Shown one piece after another: positions 21,467-35,116 of a stretch of DNA of 64,000 nucleotides (position 1 is its first letter; every line of letters starts with the position of its first letter). Position numbers and translations under genes: made by a program. The notes below the pieces were generated by a model. It worked only from the letters and a program-made list of their open reading frames with translations. It did no database searches and was not told the DNA's origin. The DNA is from Desmodus rotundus (Eukaryota; Chordata; Mammalia; Chiroptera; Phyllostomidae), in the NCBI RefSeq assembly GCF_022682495.2, contig NW_026527270.1:1-64000 (forward strand), written 5' to 3'.

Positions 21467-23416
21467 CTGCGGTGAACCAGGGCCTCGGGAGAGCAGGGCC
21501 AGGCCCCATGGTAGGAGCCCGGGGGAGGCAACGGCAGCCTCTGCGGCCAGGCCTCGGGCTCTCGCCGGGGCTCTCTCGGGGCGCGGGCACCCTCTCTCGC
21601 CTAGAGAGTGCCCACGCCGTCCCTTGACCCCAGCGAGACACCTGCTTCCCGTGACAAGAGGCCCCCTGCCTCCATGGAGCTTGGAACTCTGGGGCCGGGC
21701 TGCGGGTCACTGGGCTAAGTGGCTGGAAACGCGCAGACCCCTCCGTCCCGACCGCCCCACTGCGAAGATCCCCCTGCTCTTCCATCCGTAGGGGGGTCGC
21801 CCCTTACGGATGGAAGAGCAGGGGGGAGGCCCCCAGGAGATGGCATTTGTCAGAGCCGCAGCTGGCCGGTTTCGGGCCGAGACGCGGGACCCGGCAGGTA
21901 GAGGGCAGGCAGCCCCACCAGAAGCCTCCCTCGGGGCAACGGGCCCCACCCTGGACATCTCAGGCCTGCTTCACAGAGTCCCTGGGGTCCTGTCCGTGGA
22001 ACTGGAAGCTCTCCCCGCCACCCAGAGGTCCGTTCCTTTGCCCGTGGACCACACTTGCCGGCGCGTCTCCCACCCCGGCAGAGGCAGAGTGCCAAGGGAG
22101 AACTAGGGACCCGGGGCCACGATGAGGGGCGGGCCAGGGTTCCGCGCCTGGTGGGCAGGGGCCCGGGCGGTCCGGACCCACGCCCAGGGACCCCGTCTCC
22201 CGGGGGGACTCGGGCCTGAGGCCTGCCTGGGGGGCTGAGAGTCTTTCTGGGCTCAAACGGCCCCACCCTGCCCCGAGGCGGCAAACGTGCACCGAGACGC
22301 TTCGACTCTCTAAAGTCTGGGCTGGACTTGGCGAGAAGGGACTGTGTCCGCTGGGACCCGGGTCCCACAGAGCTCGAACCCCCCTCCCCGTGAAGGCATC
22401 CGCGGCCTGTGGTCCTTGGTGTCCGCAAAAGGCATTCACCTGCGGAGAACCTGGGCCCAGGTGAGCGGGACCAGGCCCCACGGCAGGAGCCTAGGGAGGC
22501 CCCTGGAGCCACGGGGGCCAGGGCCGGGCATTTTCCCGGGTGCTCTCTCGGGTCCCGGGTGCCCTCTCTCGCCCGGGGAGTGCCCACGCCGTCCCTTGAC
22601 CCCCGCAGGACGCCTGCATCCCGCCATAAGCGGCCCACCTCCTCCACGGAGCGCGGACACAGGGGGCCGGGGTGCGAGCAACTGGCCTACGTGGCGGCAA
22701 ACCCGCAGACCCCTCCGTCCCGTCCCCGCCACTGCGAAGATCCCCCTGTTCTTCCATCCGTAAAGGGGTCCCCCTTTACGGATGGAAGAACAGGGGGGAG
22801 GCGCCCAGGAGATGGCTTTTGTCCGAGCCGCGGCTGGGTGGTTTTCGGGCCAAGAGGCGGGGCCGCGCAGGCGCAGGCAGGCCCCCCCACCACAAGCATC
22901 CCTCCGGGCAACGTGCCCCCCCCTTGAGATATCAGGCCAGGTCCACAGGGTCCCTGGGCTGGTGTCAGAGTTAACGGAAGCCCTCCCTGCCATCCAGAGG
23001 ACCGTGCGTTTTCCCGTGGACCACACTTCCCAGCAGCTCTCCCACCCCCGCAGAGGCAGAGTGCCAGGGAAGAACTAGGGACCTGGGGCCGGGAAGAGGG
23101 GCCGGCCACGGTTCCGCGCCAGGTGGAGCGGTCCCGGCGGGCGGGTGGGCGGGACCCTCGTCCACGGACCGGTCCTCCCGTGGGGAGTCTGGCCCGTGCC
23201 CCGCCTGGGAGGCTAAGAGCCTTGCTTCGCCTGCAACGCCCCCACCCTGCCACAAGGCGGCAGACTTGGACCCAGCCGCTTCAGCCCTCCAGTCTGTGCA
23301 GAACCACCCAAAAATGGAGTGTGACCGCTGCGACCTCAGTCCCCCAGAGCTCGAACCCCGACCTCTGTGAGGGAATCGGCGGCCTCCTGTCCTTGGCGTC
23401 CGCAAAAGGCATTCAC
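21467..23416 (+). repeat. HOR unit 12
   Basis: B monomer starts at 22440. Palindromes 21770-21825 and 22742-22797; G4 motif 23139-23153. No variant seen. Confidence 0.98.
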
Positions 23417-25366
23417 CTGCGGTGAACCAGGGCCTCGGGAGAGCAGGGCCAGGCCCCATGGTAGGAGCCCGGGGGAGGCAACGGCAGCCTCTGCGGCCAG
23501 GCCTCGGGCTCTCGCCGGGGCTCTCTCGGGGCGCGGGCACCCTCTCTCGCCTAGAGAGTGCCCACGCCGTCCCTTGACCCCAGCGAGACACCTGCTTCCC
23601 GTGACAAGAGGCCCCCTGCCTCCATGGAGCTTGGAACTCTGGGGCCGGGCTGCGGGTCACTGGGCTAAGTGGCTGGAAACGCGCAGACCCCTCCGTCCCG
23701 ACCGCCCCACTGCGAAGATCCCCCTGCTCTTCCATCCGTAGGGGGGTCGCCCCTTACGGATGGAAGAGCAGGGGGGAGGCCCCCAGGAGATGGCATTTGT
23801 CAGAGCCGCAGCTGGCCGGTTTCGGGCCGAGACGCGGGACCCGGCAGGTAGAGGGCAGGCAGCCCCACCAGAAGCCTCCCTCGGGGCAACGGGCCCCACC
23901 CTGGACATCTCAGGCCTGCTTCACAGAGTCCCTGGGGTCCTGTCCGTGGAACTGGAAGCTCTCCCCGCCACCCAGAGGTCCGTTCCTTTGCCCGTGGACC
24001 ACACTTGCCGGCGCGTCTCCCACCCTGGCAGAGGCAGAGTGCCAAGGGAGAACTAGGGACCCGGGGCCACGATGAGGGGCGGGCCAGGGTTCCGCGCCTG
24101 GTGGGCAGGGGCCCGGGCGGTCCGGACCCACGCCCAGGGACCCCGTCTCCCGGGGGGACTCGGGCCTGAGGCCTGCCTGGGGGGCTGAGAGTCTTTCTGG
24201 GCTCAAACGGCCCCACCCTGCCCCGAGGCGGCAAACGTGCACCGAGACGCTTCGACTCTCTAAAGTCTGGGCTGGACTTGGCGAGAAGGGACTGTGTCCG
24301 CTGGGACCCGGGTCCCACAGAGCTCGAACCCCCCTCCCCGTGAAGGCATCCGCGGCCTGTGGTCCTTGGTGTCCGCAAAAGGCATTCACCTGCGGAGAAC
24401 CTGGGCCCAGGTGAGCGGGACCAGGCCCCACGGCAGGAGCCTAGGGAGGCCCCTGGAGCCACGGGGGCCAGGGCCGGGCATTTTCCCGGGTGCTCTCTCG
24501 GGTCCCGGGTGCCCTCTCTCGCCCGGGGAGTGCCCACGCCGTCCCTTGACCCCCGCAGGACGCCTGCATCCCGCCATAAGCGGCCCACCTCCTCCACGGA
24601 GCGCGGACACAGGGGGCCGGGGTGCGAGCAACTGGCCTACGTGGCGGCAAACCCGCAGACCCCTCCGTCCCGTCCCCGCCACTGCGAAGATCCCCCTGTT
24701 CTTCCATCCGTAAAGGGGTCCCCCTTTACGGATGGAAGAACAGGGGGGAGGCGCCCAGGAGATGGCTTTTGTCCGAGCCGCGGCTGGGTGGTTTTCGGGC
24801 CAAGAGGCGGGGCCGCGCAGGCGCAGGCAGGCCCCCCCACCACAAGCATCCCTCCGGGCAACGTGCCCCCCCCTTGAGATATCAGGCCAGGTCCACAGGG
24901 TCCCTGGGCTGGTGTCAGAGTTAACGGAAGCCCTCCCTGCCATCCAGAGGACCGTGCGTTTTCCCGTGGACCACACTTCCCAGCAGCTCTCCCACCCCCG
25001 CAGAGGCAGAGTGCCAGGGAAGAACTAGGGACCTGGGGCCGGGAAGAGGGGCCGGCCACGGTTCCGCGCCAGGTGGAGCGGTCCCGGCGGGCGGGTGGGC
25101 GGGACCCTCGTCCACGGACCGGTCCTCCCGTGGGGAGTCTGGCCCGTGCCCCGCCTGGGAGGCTAAGAGCCTTGCTTCGCCTGCAACGCCCCCACCCTGC
25201 CACAAGGCGGCAGACTTGGACCCAGCCGCTTCAGCCCTCCAGTCTGTGCAGAACCACCCAAAAATGGAGTGTGACCGCTGCGACCTCAGTCCCCCAGAGC
25301 TCGAACCCCGACCTCTGTGAGGGAATCGGCGGCCTCCTGTCCTTGGCGTCCGCAAAAGGCATTCAC
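23417..25366 (+). repeat. HOR unit 13 (C-to-T at 24026)
   Basis: B monomer starts at 24390. Palindromes 23720-23775 and 24692-24747; G4 motif 25089-25103. One variant: CpG to TpG at 24026 in A, shared only with unit 21. Confidence 0.98.
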
Positions 25367-27316
25367 CTGCGGTGAACCAGGGCCTCGGGAGAGCAGGGCC
25401 AGGCCCCATGGTAGGAGCCCGGGGGAGGCAACGGCAGCCTCTGCGGCCAGGCCTCGGGCTCTCGCCGGGGCTCTCTCGGGGCGCGGGCACCCTCTCTCGC
25501 CTAGAGAGTGCCCACGCCGTCCCTTGACCCCAGCGAGACACCTGCTTCCCGTGACAAGAGGCCCCCTGCCTCCATGGAGCTTGGAACTCTGGGGCCGGGC
25601 TGCGGGTCACTGGGCTAAGTGGCTGGAAACGCGCAGACCCCTCCGTCCCGACCGCCCCACTGCGAAGATCCCCCTGCTCTTCCATCCGTAGGGGGGTCGC
25701 CCCTTACGGATGGAAGAGCAGGGGGGAGGCCCCCAGGAGATGGCATTTGTCAGAGCCGCAGCTGGCCGGTTTCGGGCCGAGACGCGGGACCCGGCAGGTA
25801 GAGGGCAGGCAGCCCCACCACAAGCCTCCCTCGGGGCAACGGGCCCCACCCTGGACATCTCAGGCCTGCTTCACAGAGTCCCTGGGGTCCTGTCCGTGGA
25901 ACTGGAAGCTCTCCCCGCCACCCAGAGGTCCGTTCCTTTGCCCGTGGACCACACTTGCCGGCGCGTCTCCCACCCCGGCAGAGGCAGAGTGCCAAGGGAG
26001 AACTAGGGACCCGGGGCCACGATGAGGGGCGGGCCAGGGTTCCGCGCCTGGTGGGCAGGGGCCCGGGCGGTCCGGACCCACGCCCAGGGACCCCGTCTCC
26101 CGGGGGGACTCGGGCCTGAGGCCTGCCTGGGGGGCTGAGAGTCTTTCTGGGCTCAAACGGCCCCACCCTGCCCCGAGGCGGCAAACGTGCACCGAGACGC
26201 TTCGACTCTCTAAAGTCTGGGCTGGACTTGGCGAGAAGGGACTGTGTCCGCTGGGACCCGGGTCCCACAGAGCTCGAACCCCCCTCCCCGTGAAGGCATC
26301 CGCGGCCTGTGGTCCTTGGTGTCCGCAAAAGGCATTCACCTGCGGAGAACCTGGGCCCAGGTGAGCGGGACCAGGCCCCACGGCAGGAGCCTAGGGAGGC
26401 CCCTGGAGCCACGGGGGCCAGGGCCGGGCATTTTCCCGGGTGCTCTCTCGGGTCCCGGGTGCCCTCTCTCGCCCGGGGAGTGCCCACGCCGTCCCTTGAC
26501 CCCCGCAGGACGCCTGCATCCCGCCATAAGCGGCCCACCTCCTCCACGGAGCGCGGACACAGGGGGCCGGGGTGCGAGCAACTGGCCTACGTGGCGGCAA
26601 ACCCGCAGACCCCTCCGTCCCGTCCCCGCCACTGCGAAGATCCCCCTGTTCTTCCATCCGTAAAGGGGTCCCCCTTTACGGATGGAAGAACAGGGGGGAG
26701 GCGCCCAGGAGATGGCTTTTGTCCGAGCCGCGGCTGGGTGGTTTTCGGGCCAAGAGGCGGGGCCGCGCAGGCGCAGGCAGGCCCCCCCACCACAAGCATC
26801 CCTCCGGGCAACGTGCCCCCCCCTTGAGATATCAGGCCAGGTCCACAGGGTCCCTGGGCTGGTGTCAGAGTTAACGGAAGCCCTCCCTGCCATCCAGAGG
26901 ACCGTGCGTTTTCCCGTGGACCACACTTCCCAGCAGCTCTCCCACCCCCGCAGAGGCAGAGTGCCAGGGAAGAACTAGGGACCTGGGGCCGGGAAGAGGG
27001 GCCGGCCACGGTTCCGCGCCAGGTGGAGCGGTCCCGGCGGGCGGGTGGGCGGGACCCTCGTCCACGGACCGGTCCTCCCGTGGGGAGTCTGGCCCGTGCC
27101 CCGCCTGGGAGGCTAAGAGCCTTGCTTCGCCTGCAACGCCCCCACCCTGCCACAAGGCGGCAGACTTGGACCCAGCCGCTTCAGCCCTCCAGTCTGTGCA
27201 GAACCACCCAAAAATGGAGTGTGACCGCTGCGACCTCAGTCCCCCAGAGCTCGAACCCCGACCTCTGTGAGGGAATCGGCGGCCTCCTGTCCTTGGCGTC
27301 CGCAAAAGGCATTCAC
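25367..27316 (+). repeat. HOR unit 14 (G-to-C at 25821)
   Basis: B monomer starts at 26340. Palindromes 25670-25725 and 26642-26697; G4 motif 27039-27053. One variant: C at 25821 in A, the base that B has at the homologous place, shared with units 1, 24, 30, 31 and 32. Confidence 0.98.
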
Positions 27317-29266
27317 CTGCGGTGAACCAGGGCCTCGGGAGAGCAGGGCCAGGCCCCATGGTAGGAGCCCGGGGGAGGCAACGGCAGCCTCTGCGGCCAG
27401 GCCTCGGGCTCTCGCCGGGGCTCTCTCGGGGCGCGGGCACCCTCTCTCGCCTAGAGAGTGCCCACGCCGTCCCTTGACCCCAGCGAGACACCTGCTTCCC
27501 GTGACAAGAGGCCCCCTGCCTCCATGGAGCTTGGAACTCTGGGGCCGGGCTGCGGGTCACTGGGCTAAGTGGCTGGAAACGCGCAGACCCCTCCGTCCCG
27601 ACCGCCCCACTGCGAAGATCCCCCTGCTCTTCCATCCGTAGGGGGGTCGCCCCTTACGGATGGAAGAGCAGGGGGGAGGCCCCCAGGAGATGGCATTTGT
27701 CAGAGCCGCAGCTGGCCGGTTTCGGGCCGAGACGCGGGACCCGGCAGGTAGAGGGCAGGCAGCCCCACCAGAAGCCTCCCTCGGGGCAACGGGCCCCACC
27801 CTGGACATCTCAGGCCTGCTTCACAGAGTCCCTGGGGTCCTGTCCGTGGAACTGGAAGCTCTCCCCGCCACCCAGAGGTCCGTTCCTTTGCCCGTGGACC
27901 ACACTTGCCGGCGCGTCTCCCACCCCGGCAGAGGCAGAGTGCCAAGGGAGAACTAGGGACCCGGGGCCACGATGAGGGGCGGGCCAGGGTTCCGCGCCTG
28001 GTGGGCAGGGGCCCGGGCGGTCCGGACCCACGCCCAGGGACCCCGTCTCCCGGGGGGACTCGGGCCTGAGGCCTGCCTGGGGGGCTGAGAGTCTTTCTGG
28101 GCTCAAACGGCCCCACCCTGCCCCGAGGCGGCAAACGTGCACCGAGACGCTTCGACTCTCTAAAGTCTGGGCTGGACTTGGCGAGAAGGGACTGTGTCCG
28201 CTGGGACCCGGGTCCCACAGAGCTCGAACCCCCCTCCCCGTGAAGGCATCCGCGGCCTGTGGTCCTTGGTGTCCGCAAAAGGCATTCACCTGCGGAGAAC
28301 CTGGGCCCAGGTGAGCGGGACCAGGCCCCACGGCAGGAGCCTAGGGAGGCCCCTGGAGCCACGGGGGCCAGGGCCGGGCATTTTCCCGGGTGCTCTCTCG
28401 GGTCCCGGGTGCCCTCTCTCGCCCGGGGAGTGCCCACGCCGTCCCTTGACCCCCGCAGGACGCCTGCATCCCGCCATAAGCGGCCCACCTCCTCCACGGA
28501 GCGCGGACACAGGGGGCCGGGGTGCGAGCAACTGGCCTACGTGGCGGCAAACCCGCAGACCCCTCCGTCCCGTCCCCGCCACTGCGAAGATCCCCCTGTT
28601 CTTCCATCCGTAAAGGGGTCCCCCTTTACGGATGGAAGAACAGGGGGGAGGCGCCCAGGAGATGGCTTTTGTCCGAGCCGCGGCTGGGTGGTTTTCGGGC
28701 CAAGAGGCGGGGCCGCGCAGGCGCAGGCAGGCCCCCCCACCACAAGCATCCCTCCGGGCAACGTGCCCCCCCCTTGAGATATCAGGCCAGGTCCACAGGG
28801 TCCCTGGGCTGGTGTCAGAGTTAACGGAAGCCCTCCCTGCCATCCAGAGGACCGTGCGTTTTCCCGTGGACCACACTTCCCAGCAGCTCTCCCACCCCCG
28901 CAGAGGCAGAGTGCCAGGGAAGAACTAGGGACCTGGGGCCGGGAAGAGGGGCCGGCCACGGTTCCGCGCCAGGTGGAGCGGTCCCGGCGGGCGGGTGGGC
29001 GGGACCCTCGTCCACGGACCGGTCCTCCCGTGGGGAGTCTGGCCCGTGCCCCGCCTGGGAGGCTAAGAGCCTTGCTTCGCCTGCAACGCCCCCACCCTGC
29101 CACAAGGCGGCAGACTTGGACCCAGCCGCTTCAGCCCTCCAGTCTGTGCAGAACCACCCAAAAATGGAGTGTGACCGCTGCGACCTCAGTCCCCCAGAGC
29201 TCGAACCCCGACCTCTGTGAGGGAATCGGCGGCCTCCTGTCCTTGGCGTCCGCAAAAGGCATTCAC
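27317..29266 (+). repeat. HOR unit 15
   Basis: B monomer starts at 28290. Palindromes 27620-27675 and 28592-28647; G4 motif 28989-29003. No variant seen. Confidence 0.98.
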
Positions 29267-31216
29267 CTGCGGTGAACCAGGGCCTCGGGAGAGCAGGGCC
29301 AGGCCCCATGGTAGGAGCCCGGGGGAGGCAACGGCAGCCTCTGCGGCCAGGCCTCGGGCTCTCGCCGGGGCTCTCTCGGGGCGCGGGCACCCTCTCTCGC
29401 CTAGAGAGTGCCCACGCCGTCCCTTGACCCCAGCGAGACACCTGCTTCCCGTGACAAGAGGCCCCCTGCCTCCATGGAGCTTGGAACTCTGGGGCCGGGC
29501 TGCGGGTCACTGGGCTAAGTGGCTGGAAACGCGCAGACCCCTCCGTCCCGACCGCCCCACTGCGAAGATCCCCCTGCTCTTCCATCCGTAGGGGGGTCGC
29601 CCCTTACGGATGGAAGAGCAGGGGGGAGGCCCCCAGGAGATGGCATTTGTCAGAGCCGCAGCTGGCCGGTTTCGGGCCGAGACGCGGGACCCGGCAGGTA
29701 GAGGGCAGGCAGCCCCACCAGAAGCCTCCCTCGGGGCAACGGGCCCCACCCTGGACATCTCAGGCCTGCTTCACAGAGTCCCTGGGGTCCTGTCCGTGGA
29801 ACTGGAAGCTCTCCCCGCCACCCAGAGGTCCGTTCCTTTGCCCGTGGACCACACTTGCCGGCGCGTCTCCCACCCCGGCAGAGGCAGAGTGCCAAGGGAG
29901 AACTAGGGACCCGGGGCCACGATGAGGGGCGGGCCAGGGTTCCGCGCCTGGTGGGCAGGGGCCCGGGCGGTCCGGACCCACGCCCAGGGACCCCGTCTCC
30001 CGGGGGGACTCGGGCCTGAGGCCTGCCTGGGGGGCTGAGAGTCTTTCTGGGCTCAAACGGCCCCACCCTGCCCCGAGGCGGCAAACGTGCACCGAGACGC
30101 TTCGACTCTCTAAAGTCTGGGCTGGACTTGGCGAGAAGGGACTGTGTCCGCTGGGACCCGGGTCCCACAGAGCTCGAACCCCCCTCCCCGTGAAGGCATC
30201 CGCGGCCTGTGGTCCTTGGTGTCCGCAAAAGGCATTCACCTGCGGAGAACCTGGGCCCAGGTGAGCGGGACCAGGCCCCACGGCAGGAGCCTAGGGAGGC
30301 CCCTGGAGCCACGGGGGCCAGGGCCGGGCATTTTCCCGGGTGCTCTCTCGGGTCCCGGGTGCCCTCTCTCGCCCGGGGAGTGCCCACGCCGTCCCTTGAC
30401 CCCCGCAGGACGCCTGCATCCCGCCATAAGCGGCCCACCTCCTCCACGGAGCGCGGACACAGGGGGCCGGGGTGCGAGCAACTGGCCTACGTGGCGGCAA
30501 ACCCGCAGACCCCTCCGTCCCGTCCCCGCCACTGCGAAGATCCCCCTGTTCTTCCATCCGTAAAGGGGTCCCCCTTTACGGATGGAAGAACAGGGGGGAG
30601 GCGCCCAGGAGATGGCTTTTGTCCGAGCCGCGGCTGGGTGGTTTTCGGGCCAAGAGGCGGGGCCGCGCAGGCGCAGGCAGGCCCCCCCACCACAAGCATC
30701 CCTCCGGGCAACGTGCCCCCCCCTTGAGATATCAGGCCAGGTCCACAGGGTCCCTGGGCTGGTGTCAGAGTTAACGGAAGCCCTCCCTGCCATCCAGAGG
30801 ACCGTGCGTTTTCCCGTGGACCACACTTCCCAGCAGCTCTCCCACCCCCGCAGAGGCAGAGTGCCAGGGAAGAACTAGGGACCTGGGGCCGGGAAGAGGG
30901 GCCGGCCACGGTTCCGCGCCAGGTGGAGCGGTCCCGGCGGGCGGGTGGGCGGGACCCTCGTCCACGGACCGGTCCTCCCGTGGGGAGTCTGGCCCGTGCC
31001 CCGCCTGGGAGGCTAAGAGCCTTGCTTCGCCTGCAACGCCCCCACCCTGCCACAAGGCGGCAGACTTGGACCCAGCCACTTCAGCCCTCCAGTCTGTGCA
31101 GAACCACCCAAAAATGGAGTGTGACCGCTGCGACCTCAGTCCCCCAGAGCTCGAACCCCGACCTCTGTGAGGGAATCGGCGGCCTCCTGTCCTTGGCGTC
31201 CGCAAAAGGCATTCAC
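29267..31216 (+). repeat. HOR unit 16 (G-to-A at 31078)
   Basis: B monomer starts at 30240. Palindromes 29570-29625 and 30542-30597; G4 motif 30939-30953. One private variant: CpG to CpA at 31078 in B. Confidence 0.98.
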
Positions 31217-33166
31217 CTGCGGTGAACCAGGGCCTCGGGAGAGCAGGGCCAGGCCCCATGGTAGGAGCCCGGGGGAGGCAACGGCAGCCTCTGCGGCCAG
31301 GCCTCGGGCTCTCGCCGGGGCTCTCTCGGGGCGCGGGCACCCTCTCTCGCCTAGAGAGTGCCCACGCCGTCCCTTGACCCCAGCGAGACACCTGCTTCCC
31401 GTGACAAGAGGCCCCCTGCCTCCATGGAGCTTGGAACTCTGGGGCCGGGCTGCGGGTCACTGGGCTAAGTGGCTGGAAACGCGCAGACCCCTCCGTCCCG
31501 ACCGCCCCACTGCGAAGATCCCCCTGCTCTTCCATCCGTAGGGGGGTCGCCCCTTACGGATGGAAGAGCAGGGGGGAGGCCCCCAGGAGATGGCATTTGT
31601 CAGAGCCGCAGCTGGCCGGTTTCGGGCCGAGACGCGGGACCCGGCAGGTAGAGGGCAGGCAGCCCCACCAGAAGCCTCCCTCGGGGCAACGGGCCCCACC
31701 CTGGACATCTCAGGCCTGCTTCACAGAGTCCCTGGGGTCCTGTCCGTGGAACTGGAAGCTCTCCCCGCCACCCAGAGGTCCGTTCCTTTGCCCGTGGACC
31801 ACACTTGCCGGCGCGTCTCCCACCCCGGCAGAGGCAGAGTGCCAAGGGAGAACTAGGGACCCGGGGCCACGATGAGGGGCGGGCCAGGGTTCCGCGCCTG
31901 GTGGGCAGGGGCCCGGGCGGTCCGGACCCACGCCCAGGGACCCCGTCTCCCGGGGGGACTCGGGCCTGAGGCCTGCCTGGGGGGCTGAGAGTCTTTCTGG
32001 GCTCAAACGGCCCCACCCTGCCCCGAGGCGGCAAACGTGCACCGAGACGCTTCGACTCTCTAAAGTCTGGGCTGGACTTGGCGAGAAGGGACTGTGTCCG
32101 CTGGGACCCGGGTCCCACAGAGCTCGAACCCCCCTCCCCGTGAAGGCATCCGCGGCCTGTGGTCCTTGGTGTCCGCAAAAGGCATTCACCTGCGGAGAAC
32201 CTGGGCCCAGGTGAGCGGGACCAGGCCCCACGGCAGGAGCCTAGGGAGGCCCCTGGAGCCACGGGGGCCAGGGCCGGGCATTTTCCCGGGTGCTCTCTCG
32301 GGTCCCGGGTGCCCTCTCTCGCCCGGGGAGTGCCCACGCCGTCCCTTGACCCCCGCAGGACGCCTGCATCCCGCCATAAGCGGCCCACCTCCTCCACGGA
32401 GCGCGGACACAGGGGGCCGGGGTGCGAGCAACTGGCCTACGTGGCGGCAAACCCGCAGACCCCTCCGTCCCGTCCCCGCCACTGCGAAGATCCCCCTGTT
32501 CTTCCATCCGTAAAGGGGTCCCCCTTTACGGATGGAAGAACAGGGGGGAGGCGCCCAGGAGATGGCTTTTGTCCGAGCCGCGGCTGGGTGGTTTTCGGGC
32601 CAAGAGGCGGGGCCGCGCAGGCGCAGGCAGGCCCCCCCACCACAAGCATCCCTCCGGGCAACGTGCCCCCCCCTTGAGATATCAGGCCAGGTCCACAGGG
32701 TCCCTGGGCTGGTGTCAGAGTTAACGGAAGCCCTCCCTGCCATCCAGAGGACCGTGCGTTTTCCCGTGGACCACACTTCCCAGCAGCTCTCCCACCCCCG
32801 CAGAGGCAGAGTGCCAGGGAAGAACTAGGGACCTGGGGCCGGGAAGAGGGGCCGGCCACGGTTCCGCGCCAGGTGGAGCGGTCCCGGCGGGCGGGTGGGC
32901 GGGACCCTCGTCCACGGACCGGTCCTCCCGTGGGGAGTCTGGCCCGTGCCCCGCCTGGGAGGCTAAGAGCCTTGCTTCGCCTGCAACGCCCCCACCCTGC
33001 CACAAGGCGGCAGACTTGGACCCAGCCGCTTCAGCCCTCCAGTCTGTGCAGAACCACCCAAAAATGGAGTGTGACCGCTGCGACCTCAGTCCCCCAGAGC
33101 TCGAACCCCGACCTCTGTGAGGGAATCGGCGGCCTCCTGTCCTTGGCGTCCGCAAAAGGCATTCAC
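31217..33166 (+). repeat. HOR unit 17
   Basis: B monomer starts at 32190. Palindromes 31520-31575 and 32492-32547; G4 motif 32889-32903. No variant seen. Confidence 0.98.
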
Positions 33167-35116
33167 CTGCGGTGAACCAGGGCCTCGGGAGAGCAGGGCC
33201 AGGCCCCATGGTAGGAGCCCGGGGGAGGCAACGGCAGCCTCTGCGGCCAGGCCTCGGGCTCTCGCCGGGGCTCTCTCGGGGCGCGGGCACCCTCTCTCGC
33301 CTAGAGAGTGCCCACGCCGTCCCTTGACCCCAGCGAGACACCTGCTTCCCGTGACAAGAGGCCCCCTGCCTCCATGGAGCTTGGAACTCTGGGGCCGGGC
33401 TGCGGGTCACTGGGCTAAGTGGCTGGAAACGCGCAGACCCCTCCGTCCCGACCGCCCCACTGCGAAGATCCCCCTGCTCTTCCATCCGTAGGGGGGTCGC
33501 CCCTTACGGATGGAAGAACAGGGGGGAGGCCCCCAGGAGATGGCATTTGTCAGAGCCGCAGCTGGCCGGTTTCGGGCCGAGACGCGGGACCCGGCAGGTA
33601 GAGGGCAGGCAGCCCCACCAGAAGCCTCCCTCGGGGCAACGGGCCCCACCCTGGACATCTCAGGCCTGCTTCACAGAGTCCCTGGGGTCCTGTCCGTGGA
33701 ACTGGAAGCTCTCCCCGCCACCCAGAGGTCCGTTCCTTTGCCCGTGGACCACACTTGCCGGCGCGTCTCCCACCCCGGCAGAGGCAGAGTGCCAAGGGAG
33801 AACTAGGGACCCGGGGCCACGATGAGGGGCGGGCCAGGGTTCCGCGCCTGGTGGGCAGGGGCCCGGGCGGTCCGGACCCACGCCCAGGGACCCCGTCTCC
33901 CGGGGGGACTCGGGCCTGAGGCCTGCCTGGGGGGCTGAGAGTCTTTCTGGGCTCAAACGGCCCCACCCTGCCCCGAGGCGGCAAACGTGCACCGAGACGC
34001 TTCGACTCTCTAAAGTCTGGGCTGGACTTGGCGAGAAGGGACTGTGTCCGCTGGGACCCGGGTCCCACAGAGCTCGAACCCCCCTCCCCGTGAAGGCATC
34101 CGCGGCCTGTGGTCCTTGGTGTCCGCAAAAGGCATTCACCTGCGGAGAACCTGGGCCCAGGTGAGCGGGACCAGGCCCCACGGCAGGAGCCTAGGGAGGC
34201 CCCTGGAGCCACGGGGGCCAGGGCCGGGCATTTTCCCGGGTGCTCTCTCGGGTCCCGGGTGCCCTCTCTCGCCCGGGGAGTGCCCACGCCGTCCCTTGAC
34301 CCCCGCAGGACGCCTGCATCCCGCCATAAGCGGCCCACCTCCTCCACGGAGCGCGGACACAGGGGGCCGGGGTGCGAGCAACTGGCCTACGTGGCGGCAA
34401 ACCCGCAGACCCCTCCGTCCCGTCCCCGCCACTGCGAAGATCCCCCTGTTCTTCCATCCGTAAAGGGGTCCCCCTTTACGGATGGAAGAACAGGGGGGAG
34501 GCGCCCAGGAGATGGCTTTTGTCCGAGCCGCGGCTGGGTGGTTTTCGGGCCAAGAGGCGGGGCCGCGCAGGCGCAGGCAGGCCCCCCCACCACAAGCATC
34601 CCTCCGGGCAACGTGCCCCCCCCTTGAGATATCAGGCCAGGTCCACAGGGTCCCTGGGCTGGTGTCAGAGTTAACGGAAGCCCTCCCTGCCATCCAGAGG
34701 ACCGTGCGTTTTCCCGTGGACCACACTTCCCAGCAGCTCTCCCACCCCCGCAGAGGCAGAGTGCCAGGGAAGAACTAGGGACCTGGGGCCGGGAAGAGGG
34801 GCCGGCCACGGTTCCGCGCCAGGTGGAGCGGTCCCGGCGGGCGGGTGGGCGGGACCCTCGTCCACGGACCGGTCCTCCCGTGGGGAGTCTGGCCCGTGCC
34901 CCGCCTGGGAGGCTAAGAGCCTTGCTTCGCCTGCAACGCCCCCACCCTGCCACAAGGCGGCAGACTTGGACCCAGCCGCTTCAGCCCTCCAGTCTGTGCA
35001 GAACCACCCAAAAATGGAGTGTGACCGCTGCGACCTCAGTCCCCCAGAGCTCGAACCCCGACCTCTGTGAGGGAATCGGCGGCCTCCTGTCCTTGGCGTC
35101 CGCAAAAGGCATTCAC
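33167..35116 (+). repeat. HOR unit 18 (G-to-A at 33518 in palindrome)
   Basis: B monomer starts at 34140. Palindromes 33470-33525 (one mismatch) and 34442-34497; G4 motif 34839-34853. The private variant at 33518 lies in the right arm of the A palindrome. Confidence 0.98.
33470..33525. repeat. A palindrome of unit 18 with one-arm substitution
   Basis: Position 33518 is A where all other A palindromes have G, while the paired base in the left arm (33477) is still C, giving a single C/A mismatch in an otherwise perfect arm pair. A at this position is the base found in every B palindrome, where the partner is T. Confidence 0.9.
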
